Source of the DNA: Candidatus Saccharimonadales bacterium
GTDB lineage: Bacteria > Patescibacteriota > Saccharimonadia > Saccharimonadales > Saccharimonadaceae
DNA length: 8,993 nucleotides
NCBI GenBank assembly: GCA_030145955.1
Contig: JASLCR010000043.1
Location: forward strand, 1-8,993
Direction of reading: 5' to 3'
Of the stretch, positions 7,005 to 8,993 are shown piece after piece. Numbering within the stretch: the stretch's first letter is position 1; each line of letters begins with the position of its first letter. The notes below the pieces were generated by a model that did no database searches, was not told the DNA's origin, and saw only the letters and a list, made by a program, of their open reading frames with translations. Made by a program: the position numbers and the translations under genes.

Positions 7005-7023
7005 GAGCGCCACATGGGCGCTC
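7005..7023 (-). terminator. Terminator-like hairpin closing the GC-rich island transcript
   Basis: On the minus strand GAGCGCC pairs with GGCGCTC around a 5-base loop (7 GC-rich base pairs). A T-rich but interrupted stretch, ATTTCATTTTCACTTT, follows. It would end transcription from the strong promoter at 7443-7471. On the plus strand the stem could extend to 10 pairs including a T-G wobble, but no T tract follows there. Confidence 0.5.
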
Positions 7024-7029
7024 GTTCCT

Positions 7030-7220
7030 AATTCGTCTGGCTGGGTTCGTGGATGGGCGAACCTGGTGGTGCATGCCGCGGTATGCGCGGCGAAAGGTGA
7101 AGCTGCCAAGCCTTAGTTTCCTAAAGCGGCGAGGCTGTGAAGCCTCAGCTGATACTGCTTGATCTACTTGCTACTGCTCGTTAAAGCTTAGCGCTCGATA
7201 GCTGTGAACTCCCAGCTAGA
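7030..7220. other. Hairpin-dense GC-rich stretch, candidate structured RNA of unknown kind
   Basis: No convincing gene fits most of these 190 bases. Stems seen: GGTTCG/CGAACC (7044-7049 with 7058-7063); GCCGCG/CGCGGC with a 5-base loop (7075-7080 with 7086-7091); a seven-pair stem with a GAAA loop on the minus strand (7110-7127, one U-G wobble); GAGGCT/AGCCTC (7131-7136 with 7141-7146), whose loop is GTGA on the plus strand; and a long-range 10-pair helix, TCTGGCTGGG (7036-7045) with CCCAGCTAGA (7211-7220), one G-U wobble on the plus strand. Wobbles mostly favour a plus-strand RNA, while the promoter, terminator and GAAA loop favour the minus strand. I compared it by eye with tmRNA, RNase P RNA, SRP RNA and common riboswitches and found no match. 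Confidence 0.35.
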
Positions 7221-7388
7221 ACTGTACATGGTGAGCGAGTCCCAAGGCCCACAGTGATCGTCAAGCACAGACTCGCGAAAGTCCTCGCACAGGTCGGCGT
7301 AGATGAGCACCGCCTCGACGGTGAAGCCGCTCTTCAACGCGCGGCTGATCTGCGACAAGCTATTCAGCTTGCTTCCAGCAGTGATCAT
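7188..7388 (-). CDS. Small hypothetical protein, GC-rich codons, unknown function
   Basis: 66 residues from the ATG at 7388. Reasons to believe it: a Shine-Dalgarno (AAAGGAAG) 8 bases upstream, a full-consensus promoter 55 bases before the ATG, and strong third-position bias. By hand count 52 of 66 codons end in G or C, against about 23 of 40 at the start of metG. The product is mildly acidic with two Cys and three Trp residues, no signal peptide and no clear membrane segment; an amphipathic region around SQISRALKSGFTVEAVLIYADL is likely helical. I recognise no family. A GTG three codons earlier (7397) is possible but overlaps the Shine-Dalgarno. The composition differs from neighbouring genes, which suggests a separate origin or dual selection as coding and structured RNA. 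Confidence 0.5.
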   Translation of the reverse strand: MITAGSKLNSLSQISRALKSGFTVEAVLIYADLCEDFRESVLDDHCGPWDSLTMYSSSWEFTAIER

Positions 7389-7396
7389 GACGACCA

Positions 7397-7404
7397 CTTC
7401 CTTT
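7397..7404 (-). promoter_or_regulatory. Shine-Dalgarno for the small ORF
   Basis: AAAGGAAG on the minus strand, 8 bases before the ATG at 7388. It favours that ATG over the GTG at 7397, whose first base is the last base of this element. Confidence 0.5.
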
Positions 7405-7412
7405 CAGGTGCG

Positions 7413-7433
7413 CCTATCGGCCAGTCCGACAGG
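7413..7433 (-). other. 5' leader hairpin of the island transcript
   Basis: CCTGTCGG pairs with CCGATAGG around a 5-base loop on the minus strand: eight pairs including one G-U wobble. It begins about three bases after the predicted start point near 7436. On the plus strand the wobble becomes an A-C mismatch, so the stem fits a minus-strand RNA. It could protect the 5' end. Confidence 0.5.
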
Positions 7434-7442
7434 AATGTTTTA

Positions 7443-7471
7443 ATTATAGCACAAGCAGTTTATTTTGTCAA
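7443..7471 (-). promoter_or_regulatory. Full-consensus sigma70-type promoter with extended -10
   Basis: TTGACA at 7471-7466, exactly 17 bases, then TATAAT at 7448-7443, preceded by TGC (an extended -10 TGn). This is the strongest promoter in the window. The -35 is embedded in the Leu-Thr codons near the end of rsmA. Predicted start point is near 7436. It should drive the small ORF and hairpin-rich island toward the hairpin at 7005-7023. Confidence 0.8.
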
Positions 7472-8212
7472 TTGTTTCCACTGTTCGATGGAAAGTTCTT
7501 GAGCGCGGGCTTCGGGATTAATACCAGCATTTTGCAGTAGTTCATCGACAGCTTGTTTATCGAGATGTAGTCCACCGGCGAGCGATGAGCGCAGCTTCTT
7601 ACGCTTTTCAGCGAAGCCAGCTTTTACTACACGAAAGAAGGCTTTTTCATCAAAGACAAGCGGGGTTTGGCGGGTTTTCAGCACGATCACTTGACTATCA
7701 ACCTTCGGAGGCGGAGTAAAGAACTCTTTCGGCACTTCGATACCGAGCTCAGCCTCAGCATACACCTGCGCCGAGATAGCCAAAATACTCATATCGCCCG
7801 GTTTGGCGGCAATACGTTCAGCCACTTCTTTTTGCACCAGCAACACAGCGATTCGTGGTTTGTTTTTGGCCGTCATTAGCTTCTGTACAATCTTACTCGT
7901 AATGTAGTAAGGTACATTCGCCACAACCACGTAGCCTGCCGGGAGTGAGTCGAGATCAAATGAAAGGATATCTTCGTTTTTTACCGTGAGATCCTTGCCG
8001 GGGAATTGCCCGGGTAGCTTCCTTGCAAGCTCACTATCAAACTCCACCGCAATTACCTTATCAGCTCGAGATAGCAGTTCGCTCGTCAACGTGCCGAGGC
8101 CAGGACCAATTTCAAGTACCGTATCGCTATCCGTAATATCTGCAGCATCGGCAATTTCAGAAAGAATAAATCGGTCGGTAAGCCAGTGTTGGCCAAGAGA
8201 TTTGTTTGGCAT
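7460..8212 (-). CDS. rsmA: 16S rRNA adenine dimethyltransferase RsmA (KsgA)
   Basis: 250 residues from the ATG at 8212. It dimethylates two adjacent adenines in helix 45 of 16S rRNA using SAM during small-subunit maturation. Seen: the N-terminal MPNKSLGQHWLTD segment typical of the family, the SAM-binding EIGPGLG at 34-40, acidic VEFDS at 56-60, the catalytic NVPYY at 99-103 (NIPYY type), FTPPPKVDS at 165-173, and the basic FAEKRKKLRSSL near 200-211. The reading frame extends 14 codons upstream to a GTG, but that part overlaps the previous gene and is not family-like. The ATG overlaps the preceding stop as TAATG without a clear Shine-Dalgarno, implying translation coupled to the Rpf-like gene. 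Confidence 0.95.
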   Translation of the reverse strand: MPNKSLGQHWLTDRFILSEIADAADITDSDTVLEIGPGLGTLTSELLSRADKVIAVEFDSELARKLPGQFPGKDLTVKNEDILSFDLDSLPAGYVVVANVPYYITSKIVQKLMTAKNKPRIAVLLVQKEVAERIAAKPGDMSILAISAQVYAEAELGIEVPKEFFTPPPKVDSQVIVLKTRQTPLVFDEKAFFRVVKAGFAEKRKKLRSSLAGGLHLDKQAVDELLQNAGINPEARAQELSIEQWKQLTK

Positions 8213-8993
8213 TACCGGTAAATGTCCGGCAGACTGGCGCCACAAACTGGCCACGGACTCCAGCCTCTGCGTTCATATAGCTTGCGTGCGGCTAGATCTT
8301 GCTCGGCAGGCGTTGCATTACCATACTTCGATGGATCTGCAACAGAGGCCCATGTACCTTGATTGAACTGGTACGCTCCGTAGTACGGACCAGCCGGGTT
8401 CCAGCTATTGTAGCCGCCTTCGCACGAGCGCAGCTTTGCAAGTGCCGCAGCAAAATCACCACCAAAACTCGGCTTTGCACCAACAATTTCCACCTGCTTC
8501 TTAGGCTGCTCAAGTGTCACAGATTGGATTTGTTTGCGCGCAAGCTCTTTACCGTTTCTCATTACCACTTCGTAGGTCACTTTTTTCTTCCCCTTAACAC
8601 CTGGGGTCTTGACCTCGCGGTAACCAACTTCTTTATCTGCATCTTCAATACGCTGCACTTCAAAATCAATCGCTTCATCACGCGTCAGTGTCTGTTTGCC
8701 ATTACGCCAAATCTCAATCTTCATATCACTCTGTATTGGCGCTGCAGTATTAACCGAGAGCGTATCATTTTTCTCGAGATGAATCTTCTTTTCCTTCAAG
8801 AATGCTGCGACGGTTTTTTCCTGAGTGTAAACAGTATCTTCCTTGCCATATAGCACAAGCTGCACCGGTGTTGCACGCTTGATCGTAAGCTGGAGATTCA
8901 TATCATCGGCGCGAGGATCATCGGGAAGACGCATATCTGTGATATCTTCATCATGCAATGTAAAGCCAGCGTGCTGCGCAATCTGTTGTGGTG
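8212..8993 (-). CDS. Secreted Rpf-like wall hydrolase with DUF348 and G5 domains (5' end outside window)
   Basis: The frame is open to the window edge, so 259 C-terminal residues are visible; a TTG at 8958 is probably internal. Order of domains (residues counted from the first complete codon, at 8991): the end of one ubiquitin-like DUF348 repeat, a second (about 32-96, with VLYGKEDTVYTQEKTVAAFL), a G5 domain (about 103-163), and a lysozyme-like Rpf/transglycosylase domain (about 181-251). The Rpf domain has RSCEGGYNSW, with the expected catalytic Glu191, then YYGAYQFNQGTWAS and a WSPWPVCG end. Cys190 and Cys250 could form the disulphide seen in Rpf domains, consistent with export. This is the layout of actinobacterial RpfB, which also precedes ksgA. 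It probably cleaves peptidoglycan, either its own or that of a host cell. Confidence 0.92.
   Translation of the reverse strand, partial: PQQIAQHAGFTLHDEDITDMRLPDDPRADDMNLQLTIKRATPVQLVLYGKEDTVYTQEKTVAAFLKEKKIHLEKNDTLSVNTAAPIQSDMKIEIWRNGKQTLTRDEAIDFEVQRIEDADKEVGYREVKTPGVKGKKKVTYEVVMRNGKELARKQIQSVTLEQPKKQVEIVGAKPSFGGDFAAALAKLRSCEGGYNSWNPAGPYYGAYQFNQGTWASVADPSKYGNATPAEQDLAARKLYERRGWSPWPVCGASLPDIYR

Noticed and set aside
7016..7436. tmRNA, RNase P RNA or SRP RNA in the island
   Set aside because: No tRNA-like TTCGAATCC arm with CCA end, no tag ending like ALAA, no GGAAAGTCC or ACAGAA core, and no GGAAGGAAGCAGCC-type SRP loop. A faint likeness of CCACGAACCCAGCC to the RNase P 3' end is unsupported elsewhere.
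7254..7502. 82-codon plus-strand ORF starting with GTG
   Set aside because: It lies in codon register opposite the small minus-strand ORF and runs into the 3' end of rsmA. It has no Shine-Dalgarno or promoter, and its third-position bias is weaker than that of the minus-strand frame.
8215..8254. Upstream extension of rsmA to a GTG
   Set aside because: The 14 extra residues overlap the Rpf-like gene and precede the family-typical MPNKSLGQ start.
1..8993. CRISPR arrays, insertion sequences, tRNA genes or recoded TGA codons
   Set aside because: No regular direct repeats, transposase, terminal inverted repeats or cloverleaf sequences were seen, and TGA serves as a normal stop.

Overview
The window fits a Patescibacteria/CPR genome, most likely Saccharibacteria (TM7). 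This is inferred from gene content, not from a database match. The genes are tightly packed with overlapping or touching ends. There is a cluster for salvaging preformed NAD precursors, and a G5/Rpf-type wall hydrolase sits directly upstream of rsmA. The standard code is used: TGA acts as a stop in pncB and in the Nudix-kinase gene, unlike in SR1/Gracilibacteria.

Plus strand, 1-4804: an NAD-precursor salvage block. The end of a PnuC-type nicotinamide riboside transporter (cut by the window edge) overlaps nadR, a fused NMN adenylyltransferase/ribosylnicotinamide kinase. After a 96-base regulatory gap come pncA (nicotinamidase), pncB (nicotinate phosphoribosyltransferase) and a fused Nudix hydrolase/APH-type kinase. 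The last three are nearly contiguous: a 1-base gap, then an ATGA overlap. The gap holds a near-consensus sigma70-type promoter with two copies of the inverted repeat AGTGT-N7-ACAC(T/A), which I read as operators. Together the genes could take in nicotinamide riboside and make NMN and NAD (PnuC, NadR), and convert nicotinamide to nicotinate and then NaMN (PncA, PncB). NadD and NadE, needed to finish the second route, are not in the window.

Minus strand, 8993-4790, listed in transcription order: an Rpf/G5/DUF348 secreted wall hydrolase (5' end outside the window); rsmA, whose start overlaps the preceding stop (TAATG); a GC-rich island of about 440 bases (7016-7459); a divergent YfiH/laccase-domain protein; and metG. 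metG converges on the Nudix-kinase gene with a 15-base 3' overlap.

The island is the least explained part. It has a full-consensus promoter (TTGACA-N17-TATAAT, extended -10) whose -35 lies in the last codons of rsmA. Next come a 5' hairpin, a small ORF of 66 codons with a good Shine-Dalgarno and unusually GC-rich third positions, a hairpin-dense stretch, and a terminator-like hairpin. I recognise neither the small protein nor the RNA. The two genes after the island both have TTATACT 7-8 bases before their ATG and no Shine-Dalgarno, which suggests leaderless or nearly leaderless transcripts.
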